A stretch of 64,000 nucleotides of DNA from Streptacidiphilus sp. PB12-B1b (GCF_014084125.1 NZ_CP048405.1:4154001-4218000), one strand, 5' to 3'. Positions 35,339-44,217 are shown, numbered from the stretch's first letter. The notes: generated by a model from the letters alone, not told the origin. Program-made: numbers and translations.

Positions 35339-36640
35339 TCAGGGATTGAGCACCAGTGGTGCGGTGTGGCCCGCGGAGCTCGGGTCCCAGGGGTAGGACA
35401 CCGGCTTGCCGGTTATGTCGCTGAGCTCGTTCGACAGCCAGACCTTGCCCTGGGCGTCGATGAGGGCCTTGTCCACCCGGATCGAGAAGGTGTAGCGGAA
35501 CTGCGCGCCCGGCGCCACGACGGACCAGATGGTGCAGTTGTAGTGGGCGGCGTAGGCCGCCGAGGCGGGCACCGCGAAGCAGCCCGGAGGGATCTTGGTG
35601 ACGGTGGTGTACTTGGGGAACTCCACCGAGATGTTGCCCACCGCCTCGCCACCGCTGCGGTCGATGATCTCGGCGGGGCCGTAGCTGCGCATGCCCACGG
35701 TCACCGGGACGCTCTGCCCCGCAGCGGCGCGGAACGTGTCGCCGACGGCCGAGAAGTGCGCGGTGTTGACGGCGAAGACGTCCGTCTCAGCCTGCTCGTC
35801 CTGCTGGTTGATGTCCACCGGAGCAACAGAGTTGCCCGCGGCCAGCGGGGTGACCTCCGCAATCAGCCCGGTGCTCCAGGCCAGTTTGGTGACGTTCAGC
35901 GCGACCGGGAACCGGAACGTCTGGCCCGGCTTGAGCGGCGTGTTGAAGGTGCAGGCGGCCTGGCTGTTGTCGGGGGTGTAGGCGCAGCCCTTCAGGCGTT
36001 GCTTGTAGGTCAGGCCGGGCAGCACCTGGAAGGTGAGCCGGGTACGGGGAGCGGTCACGTCCCCGGTGTTGGTCCAGGAGATCGGGGTCACGATGGCGGA
36101 GCCGACCTTGACGTTGTGGAGCTGCGCGGGCCCGGCGGTGACTACCAGGTCGGTACCGGTCTGGACGGCGACCGGGACGACCTGGGTCTGCGTGCCGAGA
36201 CCGGGCACGGCGGCGGTGATGCTGACGCTGCCCTGCGCGCCGCTCTTGGCCTGGGGCAGCGCCTTGAGCGGGATGTTCAGAGTGTCGCTGATCGCGTTGA
36301 TCGGGCTGACACGGAGGTTCTTGCAGGTGCCGGTGCTGCCGACGTGGGTGCAGCCCGCGGGCCACTCCACCTGGGCGATCCGGGCCAGGCCCGTGGCGTT
36401 GACGGTGACCGTGGCGGCGCTGACCTTGTCGGTCTGGTCGTGGTAGAGCCGGATCTGGACCGCCCGGGCGGACGACACGCCGTTCAGCACGGTCGGCAGT
36501 TGCAGGTTGTACGGGCCGACACTGAGGTCGAGCTGGTCGGAGGCGAAGGCCGTCCCGGCCAGGGCGACGACGCCGGCGGAGGCAAGGGCGGTGGTCATGG
36601 CCACCCCGAGGCCACGGCGGGCAAGCTTGGATGCCCTCAT
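35339..36640 (-). CDS. large secreted beta-rich protein, function unknown
   Basis: A 433-residue protein. The ATG is preceded by CAGGGGGAACC. A Sec signal peptide (MRASKLARRGLG, a hydrophobic core, cleavage near AFA-SD) is followed by about 400 residues of beta-rich sequence with Ig-like or DUF11-like repeats (LDLSVGPYNLQLPTVLNGV, TDLVVTAGPAQLHNVKVGS, SVPVTVGMRSYGPAE). Six or more Cys in pairs suggest disulfides. There is no LPxTG motif or C-terminal membrane helix, so it should be released or wall-associated by other means. Single gene. Confidence 0.75.
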   Translation of the reverse strand: MRASKLARRGLGVAMTTALASAGVVALAGTAFASDQLDLSVGPYNLQLPTVLNGVSSARAVQIRLYHDQTDKVSAATVTVNATGLARIAQVEWPAGCTHVGSTGTCKNLRVSPINAISDTLNIPLKALPQAKSGAQGSVSITAAVPGLGTQTQVVPVAVQTGTDLVVTAGPAQLHNVKVGSAIVTPISWTNTGDVTAPRTRLTFQVLPGLTYKQRLKGCAYTPDNSQAACTFNTPLKPGQTFRFPVALNVTKLAWSTGLIAEVTPLAAGNSVAPVDINQQDEQAETDVFAVNTAHFSAVGDTFRAAAGQSVPVTVGMRSYGPAEIIDRSGGEAVGNISVEFPKYTTVTKIPPGCFAVPASAAYAAHYNCTIWSVVAPGAQFRYTFSIRVDKALIDAQGKVWLSNELSDITGKPVSYPWDPSSAGHTAPLVLNP

Positions 36641-36769
36641 GTTCTGGTTCCCCCTGGTCACTGATGTCTGTGCAGTCCAATCCCCGTTGGATTGCAAGGG
36701 CTTTCGACAGCACGCACGCTAGTCCACAGCAGTGACAGAGCCGACGCCATGGTGCCCGGCGGGAACCGC

Positions 36770-36859
36770 TCAGCGGACAAACTCGCTGGTGAGGGCGTGT
36801 ACCGAGTAGCTGTTGTTGTCGGCGAGCTTGGTACCGGTGAACTGTGCAGTTAAGGCCAT
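36770..36859 (-). CDS. possible 29-residue small protein or gene remnant
   Basis: A short frame starting MALTAQFTGTKLADNN and ending TSEFVR. It has no clear ribosome site and one TTA codon. The composition looks protein-like rather than random GC-rich noise. It could be the N-terminal remnant of a lost gene. Very uncertain. Confidence 0.25.
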   Translation of the reverse strand: MALTAQFTGTKLADNNSYSVHALTSEFVR

Positions 36860-36928
36860 CAGCCGTCAACCGACGCCAAACTCATTTTGAAACGACCTAT
36901 GAGCCATCACTTGCCGCCTTCGGGTAGG

Positions 36929-36957
36929 TATCATCCCCGCGAACGCGGGGAGCAGAC
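36929..36957 (-). repeat. solitary type I-E-like CRISPR repeat
   Basis: The sequence contains CCCCGCG (36935-36941), AA, CGCGGGG (36944-36950), flanked on the minus strand by GTCTGCT and ATGATACC. From memory this closely matches the repeats of actinobacterial type I-E arrays (CTCCCCGCGnnCGCGGGGATGA). No second copy occurs at about 61-bp spacing on either side, and no cas gene is in the window. Confidence 0.45.
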
Positions 36958-37228
36958 GATCCTGCATTGCATGGGCCGGGGCCGCCCCCGCCTCCCGCCG
37001 ACGGTCGCCCTCACGTCGCCGATGGCGACCGGACTCACAGCGCGCCACCCAGCGCGGGCGCGAGCTCCGCGAGCAACTCACCCAGATGTCGGCGCGACAG
37101 CCCGCAGAAGGCAGGACGGGACATGGCCGCGCGGGCCTGTTTGACCTTCACGCGTCTGACAACTCGCGGGGCCGTCTCCATATCACCGCACTCACCGACC
37201 AGGATCAGTCGCAAGTAGGGTCGGACGC

Positions 37229-37888
37229 ATGACGACAACCCTTGCCGTCAGTGTCTTCGACTCACTCCGTCTCGACGCCGTGCCCGACCAAGAGGCGCTG
37301 CGCCGGGCCTACGCACTCCCCAGCGACGCGGCCGTGCGGAAACAGATGACCGAACTCACCGAGCAGACCCGCCGGTTGATCGGCTGCTCATCGCTGGTCC
37401 TGGTCGCCAGCGCGGATGCCGAAGGCAACTGTGACGTTTCCCCGCGCGGCGGCCCCGCCGGGTTCGTCGCCGTCCTTGACGCACGGACGGTGGCGATACC
37501 GGACGCGACCGGCAACAAGCGTCTGGACACTCTGCAGAACGTCGTCGCCACCGGACGGGCCGGGCTGCTGTTCGTCATTCCGGGCCGTACCACGACGCTC
37601 AGGGTGAACGGCCGGGCCTGCGTCTCCACCCGCCCGGAGCTGCTGTCGCAGCTGACCGCTGTGGGCAAGCCACCGGCCAGTGCGCTGGTGGTGGGGATTG
37701 AGGAGGTCTACCCGCACTGCCCCAAGTCGCTTCTGCGCAGCGGGGCCTGGAAGCCGGATGAGTGGCTGTCGCCGGACGCCCAGCCGACCTCGGCCGAGGT
37801 AACGCTGGCCCAACTGCAGGTGCCGGAGCTGACGATCGCCGACATCGAGCAGGCGGAGGCGGACTCGCTGAAGTACCGGTACGAGTAA
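37229..37888 (+). CDS. FMN-dependent PPOX-type flavoprotein, MSMEG_1061-like
   Basis: A 219-residue member of the pyridoxamine-5'-phosphate-oxidase-like split-barrel family. Core blocks are SSLVLVASADAEGNCDVSPRGG, VAIPDATGNKRLDTLQNVV (flavin phosphate binding) and AGLLFVIPGRTTTLRVNGRA; the C-terminal EEVYPHCPKSLLRSGAWKP is typical of the MSMEG_1061 subgroup. It should bind FMN; the reaction is unknown. Lone gene following a 590-bp non-coding stretch. Confidence 0.85.
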   Translation: MTTTLAVSVFDSLRLDAVPDQEALRRAYALPSDAAVRKQMTELTEQTRRLIGCSSLVLVASADAEGNCDVSPRGGPAGFVAVLDARTVAIPDATGNKRLDTLQNVVATGRAGLLFVIPGRTTTLRVNGRACVSTRPELLSQLTAVGKPPASALVVGIEEVYPHCPKSLLRSGAWKPDEWLSPDAQPTSAEVTLAQLQVPELTIADIEQAEADSLKYRYE

Positions 37889-38188
37889 CGGGCCGACCTG
37901 CGACTGCTGAACCACCAGCCAGTCAAGCCCCCGGGTAGGCACGCTCCACGATCAATCGCGGGGCAGCACCTGAGTGATCAAGGGTCAGCACTACCCCGAT
38001 GGCAGATGGTGGACCACTTCCTGCCCATCCCCGGCTCAGCCGTTCGCCCCAGGACTGTCCTCCGAAGCAGCACCTCTCCTGAGCCCTGTAAGTCCCGGGC
38101 AGGCAACTCTTGTTGCACCGGGCGGCGTCCGGACAATCGTGCGGCGGGGAGCCGCGCCGAGTCCGATACTGAGCCGGTGAGCGACACC

Positions 38189-38542
38189 ATGGCCGAGCAC
38201 GAAGCCAAGGCCGGACAGCTGGAGCGTCTGGAGACGTTGCGCGCCGCGCTGCGGATCGTAGCCCGTGACCTGCCCACGCGTGGGATCGAGGGCGAACCGG
38301 AGATCGAGGTCCTGGAGGACTGGTTCCCGGTGGGGGCCGGTGTCCGTCTTGCCGACGGCCGACGGCTCAACTGGGGCGGCCACATCCTGCCAGGCGTGGG
38401 CGACGACCCGACCATGGCACTGACCTACCTGGCGATCATGATCCAGGAGAGCCTGCTCGAATGGACCTGGCGGGTCTGGCCAGCGTGTCCCCGACACGGC
38501 CTCGGCGTCCACGGCTCAGAACGCGAGGGCTCGGCCGTGTGA
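38189..38542 (+). CDS. conserved-type hypothetical protein interrupted by in-frame TGA
   Basis: A 117-residue frame starting MAEHEAKAGQLERLETLRAA (GTG at 38177 also possible). It has EIEVLEDWFPVGAGVRLADG and ends LEWTWRVWPACPRHGLGVH plus ten residues before TGA. The same frame continues after the TGA with WCAGNGGHVLAAVGELSRAL to a TAG at 38623. That continuation looks like the natural C-terminus of the protein, so TGA may be a mutated Trp codon. Function unknown. The 300 bp upstream (37889-38188) holds nothing recognisable. Confidence 0.55.
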   Translation: MAEHEAKAGQLERLETLRAALRIVARDLPTRGIEGEPEIEVLEDWFPVGAGVRLADGRRLNWGGHILPGVGDDPTMALTYLAIMIQESLLEWTWRVWPACPRHGLGVHGSEREGSAV

Positions 38543-38773
38543 TGGTGCGCGGGCAATGGCGGACACGTACTTGCGGCGGTCGGCGAACTCTCGCGTGCGC
38601 TCGGCGGGCATCGTCGTCAGTAGGTTCGGCAGTGGCTGCGGCAGTCCTTCACGCCGACACCTCGACGCCTACTACTGCTTCCGCCCCGCACGCAAGCACC
38701 ACCACATCCACCAGGGCAGATACACCCTCACCACCTGATCATCGGGCTCACTGGGGCCGGTGTCGACGACGCA

Positions 38774-38962
38774 GTGAGCGCCTTCACCGGCAGCGAGCTG
38801 GAGGTGGTGCTGCGCTCCCCCGGCGCCATCCGGCTGGTCCTGGCCGGTATCTCCACCAGCGGCGTGGTGCTCTCCACCGTCCGCGAGGCCGCCGACCGGG
38901 GCTACCGCCTCACCGTCCTCGCCGTAGCCGGGTGGGCCACCGCCCTCGGCCCGGACGCCCAG
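38774..38962 (+). pseudogene. partial duplicate of the isochorismatase-like gene
   Basis: Bases 38774-38923 match 33828-33977 with 7 differences in 150, and 38924-38962 match 34059-34097 with 4 in 39. The 81 nt between the two source segments are missing, an in-frame loss of 27 codons. The copy lacks the first 104 residues including Asp14, and ends in unrelated sequence, so it cannot make an active protein. Most differences are transitions. Confidence 0.85.
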
Positions 38963-39088
38963 GGGCCGCCGTGTCGTGTCGCGCCGCGGGTGCGTGGAAA
39001 GGGTGAAGACGGGGCGGGCTGAGGTCTCGTCAACTCCCTTGCCGGTGGGGTCTCGACGTCGGGGCCGGAGGTGCGCGAGACTCCGGGA

Positions 39089-40465
39089 ATGACCGTGACT
39101 ACGCGTGTGAGTCGAGTGGAGAACGTCGGCTTCTCGTCCGGGAATTCCGGCACCGGGCCGGCCACCTGGGGCCAGCAGGCCATCTGGGACGCGGTGAGCA
39201 AACTGGGCGTGGACGCCCACCGCTACAACATCTCCATCGGCTTCCCGGTGGAGCCGGGGATACCGGTGGCCCGGGTGCTGGAGGCCGTGCCGAAGCTGCT
39301 CCAGCTGCACCAGTCGCTGCGGACCCGACTGGTGCCTGATCCGGACGGAGAGCTGTGGCAGTTCCTGGACGCCGAGGGGAGCGTCCCGGTGCACCTGCTG
39401 GAGGCCGACGCCGACCGTGCCGAGGAGCAGGGACGCGAGCTGCTGGCCGGGCTGGTGACGACGTCGTTCGACTGCGCCGTCGACCTGCCGATCAGGATCG
39501 CCGTGGTGGAGACCGGCGGGCTGATGACCTTCGTGGGGTTCTGCCTGTCCCACACGGCGGTGGACGGCTGGGGCCTGTCGCGGGCGGTGATGGACCTGTT
39601 CGCGCTGGCCCAGGGCGAACCGCTGGAGCGGGTGCGGGAGCAGCACCCGTATCTGCAACCGCTCGAGGAGGCGGCCTTCCAGACCTCGGCGCGGGGACGC
39701 CAGCGGGACGCCGCCGCCCGCGGGTTCTGGGCCAAGAAGCTGCGGCTCGGCCCCCGGGCGGTCTTCGCCAGGCCCCCGGCCGGGCCGCCGGCCGCGACCT
39801 TCCCGTTGGCGGTGCTGAACTCACCGTCGCTGGCCCGCGCGGTGGACCTGGTCTCGGTCGGGCACCGGGCGGGCGGCTCCTCGGTGCTGCTGGCGGCGGC
39901 GTCGGTGATGCTGTTCCGGCTGACCGGAACCCCGGACCCGATGTTCCAGGTGGTGGTCAGCAACCGGTTCCGCTCCGACCTGGCGCACGCGGTGAGCACC
40001 GTGGCGCAGGAGGGGCTCATCCATCTGCCGGACGCCGACCGGGAGTTCGCCGAGGTGGTGCGCCGCGCCCAGGCGGTCTCGCTGGCGTCCTACCGCCACG
40101 CCTACTACCGGAAGCGGCTCTTGGACCAGGACATCGAACGCATGCTGGAGCAGGAGGGCGCCATCGCCGACCGCAGCTGCATCTTCAACGACCGCCGCGA
40201 CCTGGTGCCGCACTACCCCATGGAGGGCGACCCGTCCAAGCTGCCGCTGGCGCAGTCGAGGCCGCTGACCACGCTGAGCTTTCCGGAGGAGTGCCTGCCG
40301 CGCCTGGGCACCACCTTCGCCATGGACGCGCACCACGCCCCGGGCTCGCTGGAGCTGTTGATCACGGCGGACACCGCCCACCTGCCCAAGCCGGACATCG
40401 AGGCGTTCCTGTACGGGATCGAGGAGCTGGTGGTGAACGAGGCGGTGGCCCTGGGCGCCGACTGA
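39089..40465 (+). CDS. stand-alone condensation-domain protein
   Basis: A 458-residue protein of the chloramphenicol-acetyltransferase/NRPS condensation superfamily. The active-site motif HTAVDG (His155) is intact; TWGQQAIWDAVSKLG resembles C1, RTRLVPDPDGELWQ follows, and VVVSNRFRSDLAHAVSTVAQEG resembles C4/C5. It has no adenylation or carrier domain. It may join acyl and amino or alcohol groups in trans. No NRPS gene lies next to it. ATG at 39089 chosen over a GTG at 39071, which would crowd its ribosome site. Confidence 0.85.
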   Translation: MTVTTRVSRVENVGFSSGNSGTGPATWGQQAIWDAVSKLGVDAHRYNISIGFPVEPGIPVARVLEAVPKLLQLHQSLRTRLVPDPDGELWQFLDAEGSVPVHLLEADADRAEEQGRELLAGLVTTSFDCAVDLPIRIAVVETGGLMTFVGFCLSHTAVDGWGLSRAVMDLFALAQGEPLERVREQHPYLQPLEEAAFQTSARGRQRDAAARGFWAKKLRLGPRAVFARPPAGPPAATFPLAVLNSPSLARAVDLVSVGHRAGGSSVLLAAASVMLFRLTGTPDPMFQVVVSNRFRSDLAHAVSTVAQEGLIHLPDADREFAEVVRRAQAVSLASYRHAYYRKRLLDQDIERMLEQEGAIADRSCIFNDRRDLVPHYPMEGDPSKLPLAQSRPLTTLSFPEECLPRLGTTFAMDAHHAPGSLELLITADTAHLPKPDIEAFLYGIEELVVNEAVALGAD

Positions 40466-40527
40466 ACCGGGCGGACCGGGCGGGCCGGTGAGCGCCGGGC
40501 GGCGCCGACCGGCGTACCGCGGCCGCA

Positions 40528-40563
40528 GGCCGCCCCGGGGCCGAGCTGGGCTTCGGGGCGGCC
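40528..40563. terminator. hairpin between convergent genes
   Basis: GGCCGCCCCG (40528-40537) pairs with CGGGGCGGCC (40554-40563) over a 16-nt loop, in the gap between the condensation-domain stop and the adenosine deaminase stop. Confidence 0.45.
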
Positions 40564-40571
40564 GGGGCGGC

Positions 40572-41714
40572 TCAGCCGTGCAGGCGGGCGCCCTCGGGCT
40601 CGGCCAGCAGCCGGTCGTAGCCGGGCTTGATGACGTCGTCGATCAGCGCCAGCCGCTCGTCGAAGGGCAGGAAGGCCGACTTCATGGCGTTGATGGTGAA
40701 CCAGCGCATGTCGTCCACGGTGTAGCCGAAGGCGTCCACCAGGTGCTCGAACTCGCGGCTCAGCGAGGTGCCGGACATCAGCCGGTTGTCGGTGTTGACC
40801 GTCACCCGGAAGCGCAGCCGGCGCAGCAGGCCGATGGGGTGCGTGGCGTAGGAGTCGGCCGCGCCGGTCTGCAGGTTGGAGGTCGGGCACATCTCCAGCG
40901 GGATGCGCTCGTCGCGGACGTAGGACGCCAGGCGGCCGAGCTTGACCGTGCCGTCGTCGGCGACCGCGATGTCGTCCACGATTCGGACGCCGTGGCCGAG
41001 CCGGTCGGCGCCGCAGCACTGCAGCGCCTCCCAGATGGACGGCAGCCCGAACGCCTCGCCCGCGTGGATGGTGAAGTGGTTGTTCTCGCGCTTGAGGTAC
41101 TCGAAGGCGTCGAGGTGGCGGGTGGGCGGGTGGCCGGCCTCCGCGCCCGCGATGTCGAAGCCGACCACGCCCAGGTCGCGGTAGCGGTTGGCCAGCTCGG
41201 CGATCTCCCGCGAGCGGGCGGCGTGCCGCATGGCGGTGAGCAGGGTGCCGACGCGGATGCTCTGGCCGCGCTCGGCGGCGCGGGCCTCGCCCAGGCGGAA
41301 GCCCTCGTTGACGGCGTCGACGACCTGGTCGAGGGTGAGGCCGCCCTCCAGGTGCTGCTCGGGGGCGTAGCGCACCTCGGCGTAGACCACGCCGTCGGCC
41401 GCGAGGTCCTCGGCGCAGTCGGCGGCGACCCGGATCAGGGCCTCACGGGTCTGCATGACGGCGCAGGTGTGCGCGAAGGTCTCCAGGTAGCGCACCAGCG
41501 AGCCGGAGTCCGCGGCTTCGCGGAACCACTCGCCGAGGGCCTGCGGGTCGGTGGTCGGCAGGTCGCCGTAGCCGACCGCGGCGGCGAGCTCCACGATGGT
41601 CTCGGGGCGGAGGCCGCCGTCGAGGTGGTCGTGCAGCAACACCTTGGGGGCTCTGCGGATCCGGGCGGCGTGGACCGGTACGGCTGGGGACGCGGGTGCG
41701 GGGGTGCTCTCCAT
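40572..41714 (-). CDS. add: adenosine deaminase
   Basis: A 380-residue purine-salvage enzyme converting adenosine to inosine. Zinc ligands lie in [10 protein letters not shown]; substrate-binding Gly in VGFDIAGAE; catalytic His/Glu in TIHAGEAFG; further zinc ligand in RLGHGVRI; the final Asp pair in [12 protein letters not shown]. Of the two paralogue types in streptomycetes it fits the one with the [16 protein letters not shown] block. AGGAGG lies 12 nt upstream of the ATG, a long spacing. A perfect palindrome overlaps the promoter region. Confidence 0.94.
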   Translation of the reverse strand: MESTPAPASPAVPVHAARIRRAPKVLLHDHLDGGLRPETIVELAAAVGYGDLPTTDPQALGEWFREAADSGSLVRYLETFAHTCAVMQTREALIRVAADCAEDLAADGVVYAEVRYAPEQHLEGGLTLDQVVDAVNEGFRLGEARAAERGQSIRVGTLLTAMRHAARSREIAELANRYRDLGVVGFDIAGAEAGHPPTRHLDAFEYLKRENNHFTIHAGEAFGLPSIWEALQCCGADRLGHGVRIVDDIAVADDGTVKLGRLASYVRDERIPLEMCPTSNLQTGAADSYATHPIGLLRRLRFRVTVNTDNRLMSGTSLSREFEHLVDAFGYTVDDMRWFTINAMKSAFLPFDERLALIDDVIKPGYDRLLAEPEGARLHG

Positions 41715-41730
41715 CGTCAGACCATACCTC

Positions 41731-41742
41731 CTACGCGCGTAG
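41731..41742. promoter_or_regulatory. 12-bp palindrome upstream of adenosine deaminase
   Basis: CTACGCGCGTAG is a perfect palindrome directly next to the ribosome site of the minus-strand gene. It is an operator candidate for an unidentified regulator; I cannot assign it to a known box. Confidence 0.4.
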
Positions 41743-41812
41743 ATTGACGAGTCCCTTCCCTGGGACGGCAGATGACGATTCGGCTGCGCTACGGGGTGAT
41801 CCGATACGCGGG

Positions 41813-41855
41813 CACTGCTCCGGGACGAGAGCGGCGCTCTCGCCCCGGAGCAGTG
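41813..41855 (-). terminator. long perfect terminator hairpin
   Basis: Outer arms CACTGCTCCGGG (41813-41824) and CCCGGAGCAGTG (41844-41855) enclose a second stem CGAGAGC/GCTCTCG (41826-41842) with a 3-nt loop. Together they make about 19 paired bases, starting 11 bases after the stop of the minus-strand amidase gene. Confidence 0.75.
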
Positions 41856-41866
41856 GTTCCGCAGGG

Positions 41867-42667
41867 TCAGACCTGCGGGCCGGCCGGGTCGGAGAACCCG
41901 GGAGCGGTGTTCAGCTGGTGCGGCGCGGCCGGGGCCGCGGGCGCGGACGGCGTGGTCGGCGTCGGGTGCAGCAGCTTCTGCTCCGCGGCCCAGGTCCACA
42001 CCTCGAGCAGGGCGTTGGGCACCAGCCGCACCAGGTGCGAGGGCGCGTAGTAGCTGTAGCCGTAGTCGAGCCGCGCGTTGTTGTGCGCGTCGACGGTGGC
42101 CTCGCCGGTGGCGGTGGCCGCGTGCGAGACCAGGCCGGTGTGGCTGGGCGTGCCGTTCGGGCCCAGGTAGGTGACGACGATGTCGCCGGGCTGGGCCTCG
42201 CTCGGCTGGTCACCGACGTCCTCGCCGATGCCGCTGTCCATCAGGTAGGCGTAGAGGTTGTTGTACTGCGGCAGTTCGGAGATCAGCAGCAGGTCGTAGA
42301 CCTTGCCGTTGGGCGCCGTGTAGTCGAAGTAGTCGCTCTGCGGGTCGTTCGGGCCCAGGCCCGGGATCAGCCCGGCGGCGGCCAGCGCCCGGGCGACGAA
42401 CTCCGCGCACTGGTAGTTGGGCTGGGCGTCCCCGAAGGCCACCGGGGTGCTGTCGTTCCAGGCCGTCCAGTTCCAGTGGCTCTCGGCGAACTGCACCTCC
42501 AGCGCGCGGGAGACGACGTCCGTGTCCAGCTGGGCCCGGACCGCGTGGGCACGGGTCGCCGACGGCTGCGCGGCGAAGGAGGTCCCGGCCAGGGCGGGCA
42601 CCCCGGCGCAGACCAGACCCGCGACCAGCGCGGTGGAGGCCAGCCGCCTCCGAAGGGCATGCGTCAC
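41867..42667 (-). CDS. secreted CHAP/amidase-type cell-wall hydrolase
   Basis: A 266-residue protein from a GTG (AAGGAAG upstream). A signal peptide ([17 protein letters not shown], cleavage near SFA-AQ) precedes a papain-like amidase domain with nucleophile Cys in [12 protein letters not shown] and His in [21 protein letters not shown] and [12 protein letters not shown] complete the fold. It probably cleaves peptidoglycan cross-links or peptides outside the cell. The C-terminal 40 residues are Pro/Ala-rich. A strong hairpin terminates it. Confidence 0.8.
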   Translation of the reverse strand: MTHALRRRLASTALVAGLVCAGVPALAGTSFAAQPSATRAHAVRAQLDTDVVSRALEVQFAESHWNWTAWNDSTPVAFGDAQPNYQCAEFVARALAAAGLIPGLGPNDPQSDYFDYTAPNGKVYDLLLISELPQYNNLYAYLMDSGIGEDVGDQPSEAQPGDIVVTYLGPNGTPSHTGLVSHAATATGEATVDAHNNARLDYGYSYYAPSHLVRLVPNALLEVWTWAAEQKLLHPTPTTPSAPAAPAAPHQLNTAPGFSDPAGPQV

Positions 42668-42831
42668 TGTTGCTTCCTTGCTCTCACGCCCCCGGCGGCC
42701 TCGAGGGCCCGGCAGTGCTGCGCCGCAGGGGACGAAGGTCAGTTGATCACGGCCCTCACCCGCCTACACTCCCGCGCCTGCAGAAAGGTTGCAGTGCGAA
42801 CCGACCTACTTTTCCGTCCGCCCGGCCGAGT

Positions 42832-44082
42832 TCACGGCGCGTCAGCCGCGACCGGCCCGGCGGCCTCGGCCGCGCCGCCGCCGACCGCCACCGGCACCGC
42901 CGCCGCCGTCCGGGACGGGGCCGCGTGGGACGGCTGCGGGGCGCGGCGCTCCAGCGCGCCGGAGACCACGGCCACGATCAGCGCCGAGCCCGCCATCGCC
43001 GCTCCGACCCAGGCCGGAGCGGCGTAGCCGAGGCCGCCCGCGATGACCAGGCCGCCGAGCCAGGCGGCCAGCGCGTTGCCGAGGTTGAAGGCGCCGATGT
43101 TGACGGCCGAGGCCAGGGTGGGCGCCCCGGAGGCGTGGTCGAGGACCCGCTTCTGCAGCGGCGGCACGGTGGCGAAGCCGAGCGCGCCGATCAGCGCGAC
43201 CGTGACGGCGACGGCGGCCTTGTTGTGCACGGCCAGTCCGAACAGCGCCAGGACCAGGGCGAGGCCGCCCAGGGTGGTGTAGAGCATGGGCATCAGCCGC
43301 CGGTCGGCGTAGCGTCCGCCGAGCAGGTTGCCGCCGACCATCCCGAGGCCCAGCAGCACCAGCAGCCAGGTAACCGAGGAGGGGGCGAAGCCGGCCGCGC
43401 GGGTCATCGTCGGCGCGATGTAGGTGATGGCGGCGAAGACCCCGCCGAAGCCGAGGACGGTCATCGCCATGGCGAGCAGCACCTGGGCGCTGCGGAAGGC
43501 GGCCAGCTCGTGCCGGAGCCGCACGCCGCCGGTGCGCGGCAGCTCGGGGACGAGGGCGGCGATGCCGATCAGGCCGAGCACGCCGAGCGCGGCGACGCCG
43601 TAGAAGGTGCTGCGCCAGCCGAGCGCGTCGCCGACGTAGGTGCCGAGCGGGACGCCGACCACGTTGGCGACGGTCAGCCCGGTGAACATCAGCGCGATGG
43701 CGCGGGCCTTCTTCTGCGGGGCGACCAGGTCGGCGGCGACCACCGAGCCGATGCCGAAGAACGCCCCGTGCGCGGTCGAGGCGAGGATGCGCCCGGCGAG
43801 CAGCACGCCGAAGCTCGGGGCCAGCGCGGAGAGCAGGTTGCCCGCGACGAACAGCCCCATCAGCAGGATCAGCATCCGCTTGCGGGGGACGCGGGTGCCG
43901 AGGACGGTCATCAGCGGGGCGCCGACCACCACGCCGAGGGCGTAGCCGGTCACCAGCAGGCCGGCGGTGGGGATGGACACGCCGAAGTCGGTGGCGATGC
44001 CGGGGAGCAGCCCGGCCATCACGAACTCGGTGGTGCCGATCCCGAAGGCCCCGATGGCCAGGGCGAGGAGCGCGAGCGGCAT
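42832..44082 (-). CDS. MFS transporter, DHA1 (AraJ/sugar-efflux-like)
   Basis: A 416-residue 12-helix exporter. It starts MPLALLALAIGAFGIGTTEF, then GLLPGIATDFGVSIPTAGLL, motif A-like LGTRVPRKRMLIL and STAHGAFFGIGSVVAADLV. Such AraJ/YdhP-like proteins export sugars or drugs. It is divergent from a MarR-family gene across 135 bp of AT-rich sequence with repeated CTTGCA-like sites, implying repression by that regulator. Confidence 0.88.
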   Translation of the reverse strand: MPLALLALAIGAFGIGTTEFVMAGLLPGIATDFGVSIPTAGLLVTGYALGVVVGAPLMTVLGTRVPRKRMLILLMGLFVAGNLLSALAPSFGVLLAGRILASTAHGAFFGIGSVVAADLVAPQKKARAIALMFTGLTVANVVGVPLGTYVGDALGWRSTFYGVAALGVLGLIGIAALVPELPRTGGVRLRHELAAFRSAQVLLAMAMTVLGFGGVFAAITYIAPTMTRAAGFAPSSVTWLLVLLGLGMVGGNLLGGRYADRRLMPMLYTTLGGLALVLALFGLAVHNKAAVAVTVALIGALGFATVPPLQKRVLDHASGAPTLASAVNIGAFNLGNALAAWLGGLVIAGGLGYAAPAWVGAAMAGSALIVAVVSGALERRAPQPSHAAPSRTAAAVPVAVGGGAAEAAGPVAADAP

Positions 44083-44217
44083 GGGAGTGAGCCTCCAGTG
44101 TGTTGCACAAGTCGATTACAAGCGTCCACAATACTTGCAGACGCTCTTTACTTGCAAGCGCCGTATATTTCGACTGCGCTCTACCCTGGTGGTACGCAGT
44201 CCGCAGGAGGAGGAACC
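44083..44217. promoter_or_regulatory. divergent MFS/MarR promoter with repeated operator-like sites
   Basis: The gap is AT-rich. ACTTGCAGACGC and ACTTGCAAGCGC form a direct repeat with a 5-nt gap, and TTGCACAAGT and TTACAAGCG are related sites in the other orientation. This pattern suggests several binding sites for the adjacent MarR protein. An AGGAGGAGG ribosome site ends the region. Confidence 0.5.

Noticed and set aside
36929-36957. A functional CRISPR array
   Set aside because: Only one repeat-like unit; no second copy at about 61-bp steps and no cas genes, so it is reported only as a solitary repeat.
38556-38738. 60-codon frame containing YYCFRPARKHHHIHQG
   Set aside because: Overlaps the continuation of the TGA-interrupted gene, lacks a ribosome site and has no recognisable relatives.
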